A stretch of 64,000 nt of DNA from BAIKAL-G1 sp943369525 (GTDB lineage: Bacteria > Cyanobacteriota > Cyanobacteriia > PCC-6307 > Cyanobiaceae), in assembly GCA_943369525.1 (NCBI GenBank), contig CALRNL020000008.1, positions 62,001-126,000 on the forward strand. Reading direction: 5' to 3'. Both the position numbers and the translations under genes were made by a program. The number at the start of each line of letters is the position of its first letter. The first letter of the stretch is position 1. Positions 37,728 through 45,870 of the stretch are shown here, in pieces. The notes under the pieces are model-generated. The model was given only the letters and a program-made list of their open reading frames with translations, was not told the origin of the DNA and searched no databases.

Positions 37728-38267
37728 ATGGCCTGGGATCCGGCGCTGCTGCGCAAATTCAATGCCACCGGCCACTTCCGCCTGCTGAACCAGGTTCGCA
37801 GCGAGCTCAAGGCCAACCCGATCAAGCGGGCCGCCCCCTCCGCCGCCGACCAGGCGTCCAGCCGGGGGGTCGCCACCGGCAAGCCCCTGGACCTGCGCTC
37901 CCAGGGCTATGGCCGGCGGCGCTCCTCCTCGGGGTCATCTGCCTCCGCGTCCCCCTCAACTGGCCTGGCTTCCTCGCCAGCCAAGGCCACCCCTAGCCCC
38001 TCTCCGGCGCCCCTGCCGGCCCCAGCCCTCCCCGAGACCCCAGCCAACCCCGACACCACGGCCGCCGCGGTGGCCGAGCCCAGTCCCTGGGGGCGGCGCC
38101 GCTTCAGCACGACGGCCGCAGTCAGTAGCGCCCCAGCCCAGGAGAGCGGTATTCAATTCGAGGGCCAGGCTCCAGCGGATGGGGACACCCAACCAGGCAC
38201 CAGTTCCCCAGTCGAGGCGGGCTCCCGCAGTTTCCGCGACCGTCTCAATGCCATCCAAATGCGCTGA
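37728..38267 (+). CDS. Conserved cyanobacterial hypothetical protein with disordered tail
   Basis: This protein of 179 residues has a well-formed N-terminal stretch, MAWDPALLRKFNATGHFRLL and NQVRSELKANPIKR. A long disordered Ser/Pro/Ala-rich segment (about 60-120) and a short basic C-terminus (SRSFRDRLNAIQMR) follow. The N-terminal block resembles short conserved proteins I associate with picocyanobacteria, but no function is known. No membrane segment or signal is present. The ATG at 37728 is the only convincing start. The gene is flanked by its own non-coding gap of 250 bp upstream and 320 bp downstream. Confidence 0.65.
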   Translation: MAWDPALLRKFNATGHFRLLNQVRSELKANPIKRAAPSAADQASSRGVATGKPLDLRSQGYGRRRSSSGSSASASPSTGLASSPAKATPSPSPAPLPAPALPETPANPDTTAAAVAEPSPWGRRRFSTTAAVSSAPAQESGIQFEGQAPADGDTQPGTSSPVEAGSRSFRDRLNAIQMR

Positions 38268-38591
38268 ACCCTCTCCGTAGGGTTAGGTCGCACCGTGAAC
38301 GATTAAGGCTTGCAGGGGTGGATGGCCCCCTGGCTCCAGCTGGGGACTGGGCCATGGGCTTAGGGCCTGATCGCCGGGCGGCCCTTGCCCCGCTGGCGCC
38401 GATGCCAAGCGAAGGCCGTCTGTGGTTTATGCGAGGCCTGAGGCGCAAGCCGAGGATCGTTTTGCCCGATTTGCTAACTAGCAACGGGGCTCTTTATTTG
38501 GATATTTATACCTGCAATGCTAGCCATTAGGGCTTCAACGGCTAGGTTTATGGGCCGATAGGCCCATGGGCATTTTGCTATCAGCGATGGT
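38268..38591. other. Non-coding gap of about 320 bp
   Basis: No gene, RNA or terminator is evident. A 70-codon open frame at 38318-38530 (+) has no recognisable protein features. Its 3' half turns AT-rich, which may be promoter-like for nothing obvious on either side. Confidence 0.4.
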
Positions 38592-39482
38592 CTAACTTAG
38601 CCCTTGAGAGGTAAACCAGCGGGCTAGGGCTGCCAGGTCTTCATCGCCGTAACCAGCGGCGATGAGGCTGTCTTCCATGGCGGCAACCTGCCCGCAGATG
38701 GGAAGCTGCAAATCCTGGGCGGCAGCGGCCCCGAGGGCGATGGCCAGATCCTTGCGATGCAGGGCCAGCTTGAACCCCAGGGGGAAACGACCCGCCACCA
38801 TGGCCTGGGACCGGTGATCCAGGGCCCAGGAGCCCGCAGCGCCCGGGCGCAGGGCCGCCACCACGGCCTCCATCGGCAATCCCAGCCGTTGCCCCAGGGC
38901 CATGGCTTCGGCCACGGCCGCGTAGCTGCCCGCCACCAGGATTTGGTTGACGGCCTTGACCTGCTGGCCCGAGCCAATCGGCCCAAAGTGGGTCACCGTG
39001 TGGCCAACCACCTCCAGCAGGGGCCGGGCCCGACCAACCAAGGCGGCCTCGCCACCGACCAACACCGACAGGGTTCCAGCCTTCGCCCCCTCGGTGCCGC
39101 CGGTGACGGGGGCATCGAGGCAACCCACCCCAACGGCCAGGAGCCGGCGATGCAGCTCCTGGGCCTGGGCGGGCGCAATCGTGGAGAAATCGATCACCAG
39201 GGCCCCTGGCTGCAGGCAGCCTGCGGCGCCCCGTTCCCCAAACAACACCTCCTCGGCGGCGGCCCCATCACTGACGCAGAGGCACAGGATCTCGGCCCTG
39301 GCGGCCGCCTCGGCGGGACTGGCGGCCCGGGTCGCGCCCGCCGCCGCCAGCGGCTCTTCGGCCTGGCGGCTGCGGTTGTGGACCGTGAGCGGGTATCCGG
39401 CAGCCAGCAGGTTGGCGGCCATGGGCGAGCCGAGCTGGCCCAAGCCAATGAAGCCAACGCAGGGCAAGGGGGCGCCAGTCAT
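38592..39482 (-). CDS. NAD(P)-dependent beta-hydroxyacid dehydrogenase (3-hydroxyisobutyrate dehydrogenase family)
   Basis: This protein of 296 residues starts at the ATG at 39482: VGFIGLGQLGSPMAANLLAAGY holds the Rossmann GxGxxG, and TVHNRS follows. The family markers are CVSDGAAAEEVLFG, LVIDFSTIAPAQAQEL, DAPVTGGTEGAKAGTLSVLVGG and a catalytic-Lys helix (GSGQQVKAVNQILVAG). Members reduce glyoxylate, succinic semialdehyde or tartronate semialdehyde, or oxidise 3-hydroxyisobutyrate. The substrate cannot be chosen from sequence alone; a glyoxylate or succinic-semialdehyde reductase role would suit a photosynthetic cell. The frame runs on to 39665 but that part is antisense noise. Confidence 0.88.
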   Translation of the reverse strand: MTGAPLPCVGFIGLGQLGSPMAANLLAAGYPLTVHNRSRQAEEPLAAAGATRAASPAEAAARAEILCLCVSDGAAAEEVLFGERGAAGCLQPGALVIDFSTIAPAQAQELHRRLLAVGVGCLDAPVTGGTEGAKAGTLSVLVGGEAALVGRARPLLEVVGHTVTHFGPIGSGQQVKAVNQILVAGSYAAVAEAMALGQRLGLPMEAVVAALRPGAAGSWALDHRSQAMVAGRFPLGFKLALHRKDLAIALGAAAAQDLQLPICGQVAAMEDSLIAAGYGDEDLAALARWFTSQGLS

Positions 39483-39727
39483 GGCCAAAGCTGTCCCAAG
39501 GGGTGCGGGGGAAGGCTGCCACGGGGCGCCAATCGCCAGGAGGCCCTGGACGATGGGAGCTTGGCGTGCCGATCGAGCTACGCCTGAAAGGGGTGAATGG
39601 ACGCCCCGTGGTCGCCGAAACCGAGCCTGCGGGGGCTGTGATGCAACCAACACAGGGTCCTGCATCCCCCAGGGCTGCGTTTGGGGCCAGCCTCGCCCAA
39701 GGTGTGGGGGACCTGTCTGCCCAGCCC

Positions 39728-40090
39728 ATGACCAGCGCCCATGAAGCCAGCCCGCTCGACGCCGACGGGAGCCCGGCTATCCGCACGGTGCTTGATGCCA
39801 TGGAGGCCGCCGAGATCAGCCCGGAGGACGCCCTGCAAATCAGCCTGGTGCTGCTGAACTTCGTCGAAGAGCACCACCTCCTCAACCTGGAGGAGTACCT
39901 CCAAGACGAGCAGCCCGATGCCATCAGCATTGCCGTTTGGGCCGCTGACAGTGCCCGCCTCAAGGCCGCCAGGGAGTTGGTTGAGGAAGTTCTCGGGGAT
40001 GACGAGGAGGATGACGAAGGGGACGACGAAGGCGATGGGGCGGATGGCGAAGACGGTTCGGACGATGGGCTGCTCGCGAGCGGTAACTGA
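39728..40090 (+). CDS. Hypothetical protein with acidic C-terminal tail
   Basis: This protein of 120 residues, taken from the ATG at 39728, has a helical middle (IRTVLDAMEAAEISPEDALQ, then FVEEHHLLNLEEYL). It ends in a long Asp/Glu-rich tail (residues about 90-115, runs of GDDEE/GDGAD). The open frame extends to 39503, and an ATG at 39641 is also possible. Acidic tails of this kind often bind basic proteins, calcium or RNA-binding partners, but no function is known. It is divergent from the dehydrogenase, which overlaps the upstream frame only. Confidence 0.6.
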   Translation: MTSAHEASPLDADGSPAIRTVLDAMEAAEISPEDALQISLVLLNFVEEHHLLNLEEYLQDEQPDAISIAVWAADSARLKAARELVEEVLGDDEEDDEGDDEGDGADGEDGSDDGLLASGN

Positions 40091-40284
40091 GTCCGATGGC
40101 GGCGTCCGGGGGCTGCCGTTCAGCGGAGCGGGGCCTGATCGTTGCCAGGTCAGAGCAGCCAGCCCCAAGCGGCCTGGTGCGGCCTAAATCAGAGCCCTCC
40201 GGCTGCGCCGGGCTAAGGGCCAGCCGGCGTTGGCTCCTCAAGCTTGGCTGGCAGGCTTGGCCGGTCAAGGCCTGGCCTGGGCGC

Positions 40285-40494
40285 TCAGGCCTTCCACACC
40301 GCCCCCTCAGGCACGACCGGTGCCTGGCTCAGGTCAGCTGGCTCCTGGTAGGCCACCCGCCACAGGGGCAGGGTGCAGGGCACAAACTCCATGGCTTCGA
40401 CCAGCACATGGTCGGGCTTGGGCGAGGGAGAGGCGACAAACCCAGGCCGCCAGCTGGCGGATCCCTTAAACCACACCCAGCACTTTTCTTTCAC
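40285..40494 (-). CDS. Short conserved-looking hypothetical protein (69 residues)
   Basis: This protein of 69 residues has a convincing composition, MKEKCWVWFKGSASWRPGFV, with several tryptophans, a Pro-rich turn and a LPLWRVAYQEP segment. Such aromatic and proline placement is unlike antisense noise in this GC-rich DNA. No family is recognised. It lies 50 bp after the yjbQ gene on the same strand and could share its transcript. The ATG at 40494 is the only start. Confidence 0.5.
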   Translation of the reverse strand: MKEKCWVWFKGSASWRPGFVASPSPKPDHVLVEAMEFVPCTLPLWRVAYQEPADLSQAPVVPEGAVWKA

Positions 40495-40544
40495 TGACCA
40501 GCCAAAGGCACCCGGGAGCGGAGTTTGTCACGGCTGGGCGGGGC

Positions 40545-41024
40545 TCAACCAACACCACTGGGCCCAGGCGCCTTGGCCTCGCCGATCAGGTGGCAGGCGA
40601 TCCGGCGCTGGTGGGGGATTGCCCGGTGTTCCCACAGATAGATGCCCTGCCAGACGCCCACCAGCAGGCGACCGTGTTCGACGCTCAAGGTGAGGGTCTG
40701 GCTGGTCAGGGCCGTGCGGATGTGGGCGGGCATGTCGTCATCGCCCTCGTCGTCATGGGCGTAGCGAACCCGTTTGCCAAGGCCATTGGGAGGGCCGTAG
40801 CCGTCCTGGGGCACTAGCGCATCCATCCAGGCGGCCAGGTCGTGCAACACCCGGGGATCGGCGTTCTCGTTGATCGTGAGGCTGGCGCTGGTGTGCAGGC
40901 AGCTCAGGTGCAGCACGCCCAGGTCCAGGCCCGTGCTGGCGATCCACTGGTTCAACAAGGGATTGAGCCGGGTCAACCCCTGGCCCTGGGTTCGGACCTC
41001 CAGCTGATGCAGGGCCTGTTGCAT
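40545..41024 (-). CDS. YjbQ family protein (UPF0047, secondary thiamine-phosphate synthase)
   Basis: This protein of 159 residues starts at the ATG at 41024 (MQQALHQLEVRTQGQGL). Family features are CLHTSASLTINENADPRVL, then the His-rich (H)DDEGDDDMPAHIRTAL and GVWQGIYLWEHR, which form the conserved metal and thiamine-phosphate-like site. E. coli YjbQ can replace thiamine-phosphate synthase weakly. The physiological role in cyanobacteria is not settled. The frame is open upstream to 41177 through a tandem repeat, which is probably not translated. Confidence 0.9.
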   Translation of the reverse strand: MQQALHQLEVRTQGQGLTRLNPLLNQWIASTGLDLGVLHLSCLHTSASLTINENADPRVLHDLAAWMDALVPQDGYGPPNGLGKRVRYAHDDEGDDDMPAHIRTALTSQTLTLSVEHGRLLVGVWQGIYLWEHRAIPHQRRIACHLIGEAKAPGPSGVG

Positions 41025-41066
41025 CGGGCCAATCGAGCTGGGGCAAGTCCTAGCAGCAGCTCCAGC

Positions 41067-41114
41067 CAGCTCCGGACCGAGCAGCCAGGCCAGCTCCGAA
41101 TCAAGCAGCCAAGC
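41067..41114. repeat. Imperfect 24-bp tandem repeat
   Basis: Two adjacent units start cagctccgga (41067) and cagctccgaa (41091), both ending in a gcagccaagc-like block. They differ at a few positions. The repeat lies upstream of the yjbQ start codon. Confidence 0.6.
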
Positions 41115-41776
41115 CAACTCATCGAGGCAATGGCTTCGGCCTGCCGCGCAGCGGATTGGCATCCCTGGGGGTCCCATGGCCCTGCCGCCAGGGCAAGCAA
41201 ACGGCTTGGCTCGGCCCGGTGCCTAGGGCCAAGGGCACCGGCTGGCTGAACGTTCGACTCCGGGCCAGGGGCCCCCGATCGCCTGATCCAGACCGGACGA
41301 TGGCTGCAATAGGCAAAGGCAGATCAGCCTTAAGGGAGGCCATGGACCCGAAGGGCAGGGCATCACCCCAGTCACCCCGGCCCATTTGGGGTCAGCCAGC
41401 CCCATGGCTTCTGATTCGCTCCCCTCGAATTCCAGCAAGCTCCAGAGGATGGCCAGCACCAGTGCCAGCAGCAACGGCACCAGGGGGTGCCTGGGGCAAG
41501 CCCCAGCCCCCACCCCACCGCCCTGCGAGGATGCAGTCCATCCTCAGGGCCCCAGACAGCTGGCCCCCGCCGGATTCGTCCCGGCTGGCCCCCAGCCGCC
41601 CAGGCGCCTTGAGCACTAGGGCGAAGGCGCGGGATGGTGGGGGGGCAGGCCCGCCGCGGTGGTGACGGGCTGGTTAACAAGGAACGGCTTCCCTGCGGAT
41701 GGAGATCTGTAGTAGCCCCAAACCCTAATCAGTGGCCCCTAACCTTAGTTAGGGTCTCAAAATCTTAATCAGGGGT

Positions 41777-41795
41777 CTCGCCTGGGCTAGGCGAG
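41777..41795 (-). terminator. Possible terminator of the pstS-like gene
   Basis: Perfect arms ctcgcct (41777-41783) and aggcgag (41789-41795) enclose a five-base loop. On the minus strand the region after the hairpin is rich in T. A second palindrome, ccctaac/gttaggg, lies at 41737-41754. Confidence 0.4.
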
Positions 41796-41910
41796 CCCAA
41801 GGGCTGCATCAAGCGCAGGGTGGAGCGTAAGACTCCTTCCTAGAAATTTAGGAAAGACTCGCAAATTGAGTGATATCGGGGCTAAGTGTAGAAAATAAAG
41901 TTGCTTGATC

Positions 41911-42978
41911 TTATCGGAATTGGGGTAACTTGCCGGCATCAAAACTCCGCCTTAGCGCCTCGCCAATGCTAAGGCCCACGGGCAGGTCACCGCCAAAGGA
42001 GCTTCCCGTAATTTGCTTGTATAGCTTTGATTCGACAAGGCGATAGGTGCTGGCAGGCAGGGGGATTGCCCCAGCTTTTGTGGCAAGGCGAAGGCCGATG
42101 CGCAGGGTGAATGTGGTGAACTTCTGCACGTCGGGATTGCCTGCAAAGGCCTTGCCGTTGATGTAGATAAATAGGGGCCGCGAGAGCGGCTGATAGCGAC
42201 CCTCTTGGACGTTAATAACGGATGGTTTTACCGCACCTGCTGGGGTGGCAACGGCAAGGGCCCGCAACTTGTTTCGATTGGCTTCAAAGTAGCTAAGGCC
42301 AAAATAACCAAGGGCATTTGGATTTTGGGCAACGCACTTGACGATCAAGTTGTCATCTTCGCTGGCGGCATAATCCTGCCTGGAGTTGTCGTCACTGCCA
42401 TTGATCGCCTTGTTGAAATAATCGTAGGTGCCAGAATCCTTGCCTGGGCCGCAGAGCTTGATGGGGCGATCGGGCCAGGCTTGATTCACGGCATTCCAAC
42501 GCTGGATCTTGCCTTCGGCCTGGCGCCCCCACAGCAGCGCCAGCTCCTTGGTGCTGATTTGCTTGGCCCAGGTATTGGCAGGGTTTACAACGATCGAGAG
42601 GGCATCAAAAGCAATCGGCAGCTCGATAAAGTTGATTCGATTGCTAGCACAAGCTTTGAGCTCCTTGCTGTTAATCGGACGGGAGGCATTGGCTATTTCA
42701 AGCTGGCCGGCACAAAAGCGCTTGAATCCAGCACTGGTTCCTGATTCTTTGAGATCGATTTTGCTGGTGTTGCCAGCGGCCCGATAGGCCTTAATGGCCT
42801 CCGCCATGATTGGGAACACCGTGCTCGAGCCCCCCACTCGGATGGCTGGCGGCTGCTTGTCGCTGTCCCGTTCGCCAGTTTCGGCCTGGGCCATGGTCGG
42901 CATTGCCAGGGCAGAAGCGAAGACTGCCGCGATCGAAACCCCGTGGATGGCGTTTCGGCAGGACCAGGTGGAAGCCAT
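41911..42978 (-). CDS. Phosphate-type ABC transporter substrate-binding protein (PstS/SphX-like)
   Basis: This protein of 355 residues has a signal peptide (about 1-32, MPTMAQA). It shows VGGSSTVFPIMAEAIKAYR, a SGTSAGFKRFCAGQLEIANASRPI block, and LIVKCVAQNPNALGYFGLSYF, features of the SphX/PstS family of periplasmic phosphate-binding proteins. No pstC, pstA or pstB follows, so it must use a transporter elsewhere. It lies next to acr3-arsR, and an arsR-type operator lies 45 bp upstream of its ATG. Codon composition is AT-richer than the flanking housekeeping genes. It may favour phosphate over arsenate or bind arsenate as a sensor or scavenger; that is inference. Confidence 0.9.
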   Translation of the reverse strand: MASTWSCRNAIHGVSIAAVFASALAMPTMAQAETGERDSDKQPPAIRVGGSSTVFPIMAEAIKAYRAAGNTSKIDLKESGTSAGFKRFCAGQLEIANASRPINSKELKACASNRINFIELPIAFDALSIVVNPANTWAKQISTKELALLWGRQAEGKIQRWNAVNQAWPDRPIKLCGPGKDSGTYDYFNKAINGSDDNSRQDYAASEDDNLIVKCVAQNPNALGYFGLSYFEANRNKLRALAVATPAGAVKPSVINVQEGRYQPLSRPLFIYINGKAFAGNPDVQKFTTFTLRIGLRLATKAGAIPLPASTYRLVESKLYKQITGSSFGGDLPVGLSIGEALRRSFDAGKLPQFR

Positions 42979-43022
42979 GGGAGAGGGCCGACGGGAGTGG
43001 GGGGGAGAATCCCATTAAAGGG

Positions 43023-43038
43023 ATCAATCCTTATTGAT
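43023..43038. promoter_or_regulatory. ArsR-type operator upstream of the pstS-like gene
   Basis: The sequence is ATCAA, six bases, then TTGAT, a perfect inverted repeat with the same arms and spacing as the site at 44744-44759. It lies 45 bp before the pstS-like ATG. ArsR/SmtB proteins bind such repeats. Control of pstS by ArsR is inferred. Confidence 0.7.
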
Positions 43039-43189
43039 GGGTTAAGGCGGGTCGACTGTTGCGCAGGGTGTCAATGCTGGGCGGCCTGGGGGCCATGGCG
43101 GTGCTTGCCACCAAAGGAACCACCCTCTGGCGGAGGGCCAGATCTCAGCCAATCGCAAGATGGTGCTCCTGAAGCTCGCCCGGATCGAG

Positions 43190-44287
43190 TCAGCCGGCCG
43201 GACCCTGGAGCCGGGGCTTCAGCCAGAGGGACACGTAGACCAGCGATACCAGGACCGGCACTTCTATCAGGGGGCCAATCACGCCGGCTAGGGCCTGTTG
43301 GGAGGTCACACCCCAAATGCTGATGCACACGGCAATCGCCAACTCGAAATTATTTCCAGCTGCCGTAAACGCGAGGGTAGATGTTTTGGGATAGTCAAGG
43401 CCGCATCTGCTGCCAACCGCGAAGGCGATGCCCCACATCAGCACAAAGTAGAGCAGCAGTGGAATGGCAACCCTGATCACCTGGGCCGGATCTGCGGTGA
43501 TTGCCTGGCCTTGCAGGGCGAACATCACGACGATCGTGAACAGCAGGCCGTAGAGGGCCCAAGGGCCGAGCCTGGGCAAGAAAACCTGTTCATACCATCG
43601 ACGCCCCTTGAGGCGCACACCAAACAGACGGGTCAGAAAGCCAGCCACCAGGGGGATGCCGAGAAAAATCAAAACTGCCCGGGCAATCTCGCCGAAGGAA
43701 AAGCGCACGATCTCGCTTTCAAGCCCAAGCCAGGCAGGCAGAATCTGTAGGTAGAAGGTGCCGAGTAGGGCGTAGAACAGCACCTGCAGGATCGAATTAA
43801 TCGCCACCAGCAAGGCCGCCGCATCCCGGTTCCCCTGGGCCAGATCGATCCAGATCAGCACCATGGCAATACAGGGGGCGATGCCGATCAGGATCAGCCC
43901 GGTGCGAAAAGCCGCTTGATCCGGCAGGAATAGCCAGGCCAGGGTGAACATCAGCAGCGGTCCCAGGCCCCAGGTCAAGGCGAGGGTGAGGCTGAGCAAG
44001 CGTCGATCCCGGGCTATCGGGCCCAGGGCGCTATAGCGCACCTTGGCTAGCACCGGATACATCATCACTAGCAATCCCAAGGCAATCGGCAAGGAGGTGT
44101 GCCCCACTTGGACCGAACCCAACAGGGTCTGGAGGCCAGGCACCAGGCGCCCCAACAGCAGGCCCGAGCCCATCGCCAGCAGGATCCACAGCGGCAGCAG
44201 CTGGTCGAGCCTGGAAAGCTGGCCGCTCCCCATGGCCTCGGGACCAACGGTGGCTGGGTGACCGGTGCCGGGATGGTCCATGGGCAT
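43190..44287 (-). CDS. acr3: Arsenite efflux transporter Acr3
   Basis: Acr3 exports arsenite through the inner membrane using the proton motive force. The protein of 365 residues has about ten helices. The catalytic cysteine C139 lies in LIGIAPCIAMVLIW, and the conserved glutamate helix FTAAGNNFELAIAVCISIWG is present; both mark Acr3. The start overlaps the arsR stop as TAATG (44289-44285), so the two are translationally coupled; the frame runs 10 codons further upstream into arsR. It works downstream of arsenate reduction, yet no arsC is seen in this window. Confidence 0.95.
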   Translation of the reverse strand: MPMDHPGTGHPATVGPEAMGSGQLSRLDQLLPLWILLAMGSGLLLGRLVPGLQTLLGSVQVGHTSLPIALGLLVMMYPVLAKVRYSALGPIARDRRLLSLTLALTWGLGPLLMFTLAWLFLPDQAAFRTGLILIGIAPCIAMVLIWIDLAQGNRDAAALLVAINSILQVLFYALLGTFYLQILPAWLGLESEIVRFSFGEIARAVLIFLGIPLVAGFLTRLFGVRLKGRRWYEQVFLPRLGPWALYGLLFTIVVMFALQGQAITADPAQVIRVAIPLLLYFVLMWGIAFAVGSRCGLDYPKTSTLAFTAAGNNFELAIAVCISIWGVTSQQALAGVIGPLIEVPVLVSLVYVSLWLKPRLQGPAG

Positions 44288-44652
44288 TAGGAGCAGGGGG
44301 GTGCGGGGGACTGGCAAGCGATGGCGAGCTGGCCCAGCCAGTCCCGCAGGAGCAACAGGCTGGCGGGCTCCAGGCCGTAGTAGATCCAGCGGCCATCCTG
44401 GCGAGCGCGGATCAGGCCGGCCTCCTTAAGCACCTTGAGATGGAAGGAAAGCTTGGACTGGGCTAAATCCAGGTCGCTGGTGAGATCACAGACGCAGCGT
44501 TCGCCGTTTTGCAGGGCCACCAACACCTGGAGGCGAATGGGTTCGGCCAGGGCCCGCAGAAGCCGTTGGGCCTGCCCTTCTGCAAGCGGCCCAGCCAATG
44601 GCTCCAATGGGACGGTGATTTCCAAGTTGGCGACGAATGGGTCAGCGAACAC
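44287..44652 (-). CDS. arsR: ArsR-family arsenic-responsive transcriptional repressor
   Basis: This winged-helix repressor (121 residues) is released from DNA by arsenite. It has the ArsR metal site ERCVCDLTSDL (C53, C55) and the recognition helix region LDLAQSKLSFHLKVLKEAGL. The wing IRARQDGRWIYYGLEP follows, and two further cysteines lie near the C-terminus (C113, C120). It is divergent from the GAPDH/arsJ pair across 147 bp that contains the operator, so it probably represses both sides and itself. Confidence 0.96.
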   Translation of the reverse strand: MFADPFVANLEITVPLEPLAGPLAEGQAQRLLRALAEPIRLQVLVALQNGERCVCDLTSDLDLAQSKLSFHLKVLKEAGLIRARQDGRWIYYGLEPASLLLLRDWLGQLAIACQSPAPPCS

Positions 44653-44743
44653 GACACTGCCGGCCCGGTAGCCGACGGCCTAGGGATTGAAGGTATGGGA
44701 GCTGACGGCTAGGGGCAAGGGGGCGGGGCGGACCCCATATTCA

Positions 44744-44759
44744 ATCAACCTTAATTGAT
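44744..44759. promoter_or_regulatory. ArsR-type operator in the arsR/GAPDH divergent intergenic region
   Basis: A perfect inverted repeat ATCAA, six bases, TTGAT lies between the two divergent starts, 41 bp before the GAPDH ATG and about 90 bp before the arsR ATG. It is in the expected position for the autoregulated ars promoter. Confidence 0.8.
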
Positions 44760-44799
44760 CTACGCTTGGGCCGTCGGCGGCGGTCCTGCTCCCCTTCCC

Positions 44800-45825
44800 A
44801 TGAAAATCGGCATCAACGGCTTTGGTCGCATCGGCCGCCTGGTCTTCCGGGCCCTCTGGGGTCGGCCCGGCATCGAGTTGGTCCACGTCAATGATCCGGC
44901 CGGTGACGCGTTTGCCGCTGCCCATCTGCTGGCGTTTGACTCGGTGCATGGCCGCTGGCATCAGGCCGTTCAAGCAACGACCGGTGGCTTTTCTGTTGCA
45001 ACCACTCTTCTGAGCTATAGCCAGGAGAAGGACCCCACGGCTGTGCCCTGGCGCCAGGCAGGGGTGGAGATGGTGCTCGAATGCAGCGGCAAGTTCAAGA
45101 CACCGGAAACGCTGCAGCCCTACTTCGATCAGGTGGGCCTTAAGCATGTGGTGGTGGCCTGCCCCGTGAAGGGGGAGATCGCCGGCGCCGAAGCACTCAA
45201 CATCGTTTACGGCATTAACCACCACCTCTACGACCCCAACCTCCACCGGCTAACGACCGCCGCCTCCTGCACCACCAACTGCCTGGCCCCCGTGGTGAAG
45301 GTGGTGCACGAGAGCTTCGGCATCGAACACGGCTCGATCACCACCCTCCACGATGTCACCAACACCCAGGTGGTGGTCGATGCCTTCAAAAGCGACCTGC
45401 GCCGGGCGCGCTCCTGCAGCCAAAGCCTGATTCCCACCACCACAGGCTCGGCGAAGGCCATCGGCTTGATCTTCCCGGAACTGCAAGGCAAGCTCAAAGG
45501 CCATGCCGTGCGGGTGCCCTTGCTGAACGCTTCGCTCACCGATGCGGTGTTCGAGCTCAAGCGCAGCGTCACGGTGGAAGAGGTTAACCGGGCTTTCGAG
45601 GAGGCCGCCCATGGCCCCCTGCGTGACATCCTCGGGTATGAAACTAGGCCCCTGGTTTCTGTCGACTACGTCAACGATTCCCGCAGTGCCATCGTCGATG
45701 GCCTCTCGACGATGGTGGTCAACGGCACCCAGCTCAAGGTCTATGCCTGGTACGACAATGAATGGGGCTATAGCTCCCGCATGGCGGATCTGGTTTGCCA
45801 TGTGGCCATGCTTAATCGACCTTGA
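44800..45825 (+). CDS. ArsJ-associated glyceraldehyde-3-phosphate dehydrogenase
   Basis: In this locus type, GAPDH uses arsenate instead of phosphate to form 1-arseno-3-phosphoglycerate, which ArsJ exports. The protein of 341 residues has the NAD fold start MKIGINGFGRIGRLVFRAL, the catalytic C157 in TTAASCTTNCLAPVVKV and the C-terminal VYAWYDNEWGYSSRM. The NDPAGDAFAAAHLLAFDSVHG region differs from the glycolytic and Calvin-cycle GAPDHs and fits the ArsJ-linked clade. The ATG at 44800 is used; the frame is open upstream into the operator. It is followed by arsJ after 45 bp. Confidence 0.95.
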   Translation: MKIGINGFGRIGRLVFRALWGRPGIELVHVNDPAGDAFAAAHLLAFDSVHGRWHQAVQATTGGFSVATTLLSYSQEKDPTAVPWRQAGVEMVLECSGKFKTPETLQPYFDQVGLKHVVVACPVKGEIAGAEALNIVYGINHHLYDPNLHRLTTAASCTTNCLAPVVKVVHESFGIEHGSITTLHDVTNTQVVVDAFKSDLRRARSCSQSLIPTTTGSAKAIGLIFPELQGKLKGHAVRVPLLNASLTDAVFELKRSVTVEEVNRAFEEAAHGPLRDILGYETRPLVSVDYVNDSRSAIVDGLSTMVVNGTQLKVYAWYDNEWGYSSRMADLVCHVAMLNRP

Positions 45826-45870
45826 TTTCGCTTGATTGAATCGGGACCAAATTAGGGCAGCTTCGCCACC

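Larger units (their letters stand above)
41025..41910. other. Long intergenic stretch of about 890 bp
   Basis: No credible gene is seen; open frames here are compositionally like antisense noise. The left part contains a 24-bp imperfect tandem repeat (41067-41114). The right part (about 41690-41860) is AT-richer and holds two perfect 7-bp hairpins. These may be the 3' end of the pstS transcript. Confidence 0.5.

Noticed and set aside
45826..45870. A third ArsR-type operator between GAPDH and arsJ
   Set aside because: Only a partial AATC-N6-GATT repeat is present (about 45813-45826); arms do not match the ATCAA/TTGAT pair of the other two sites.
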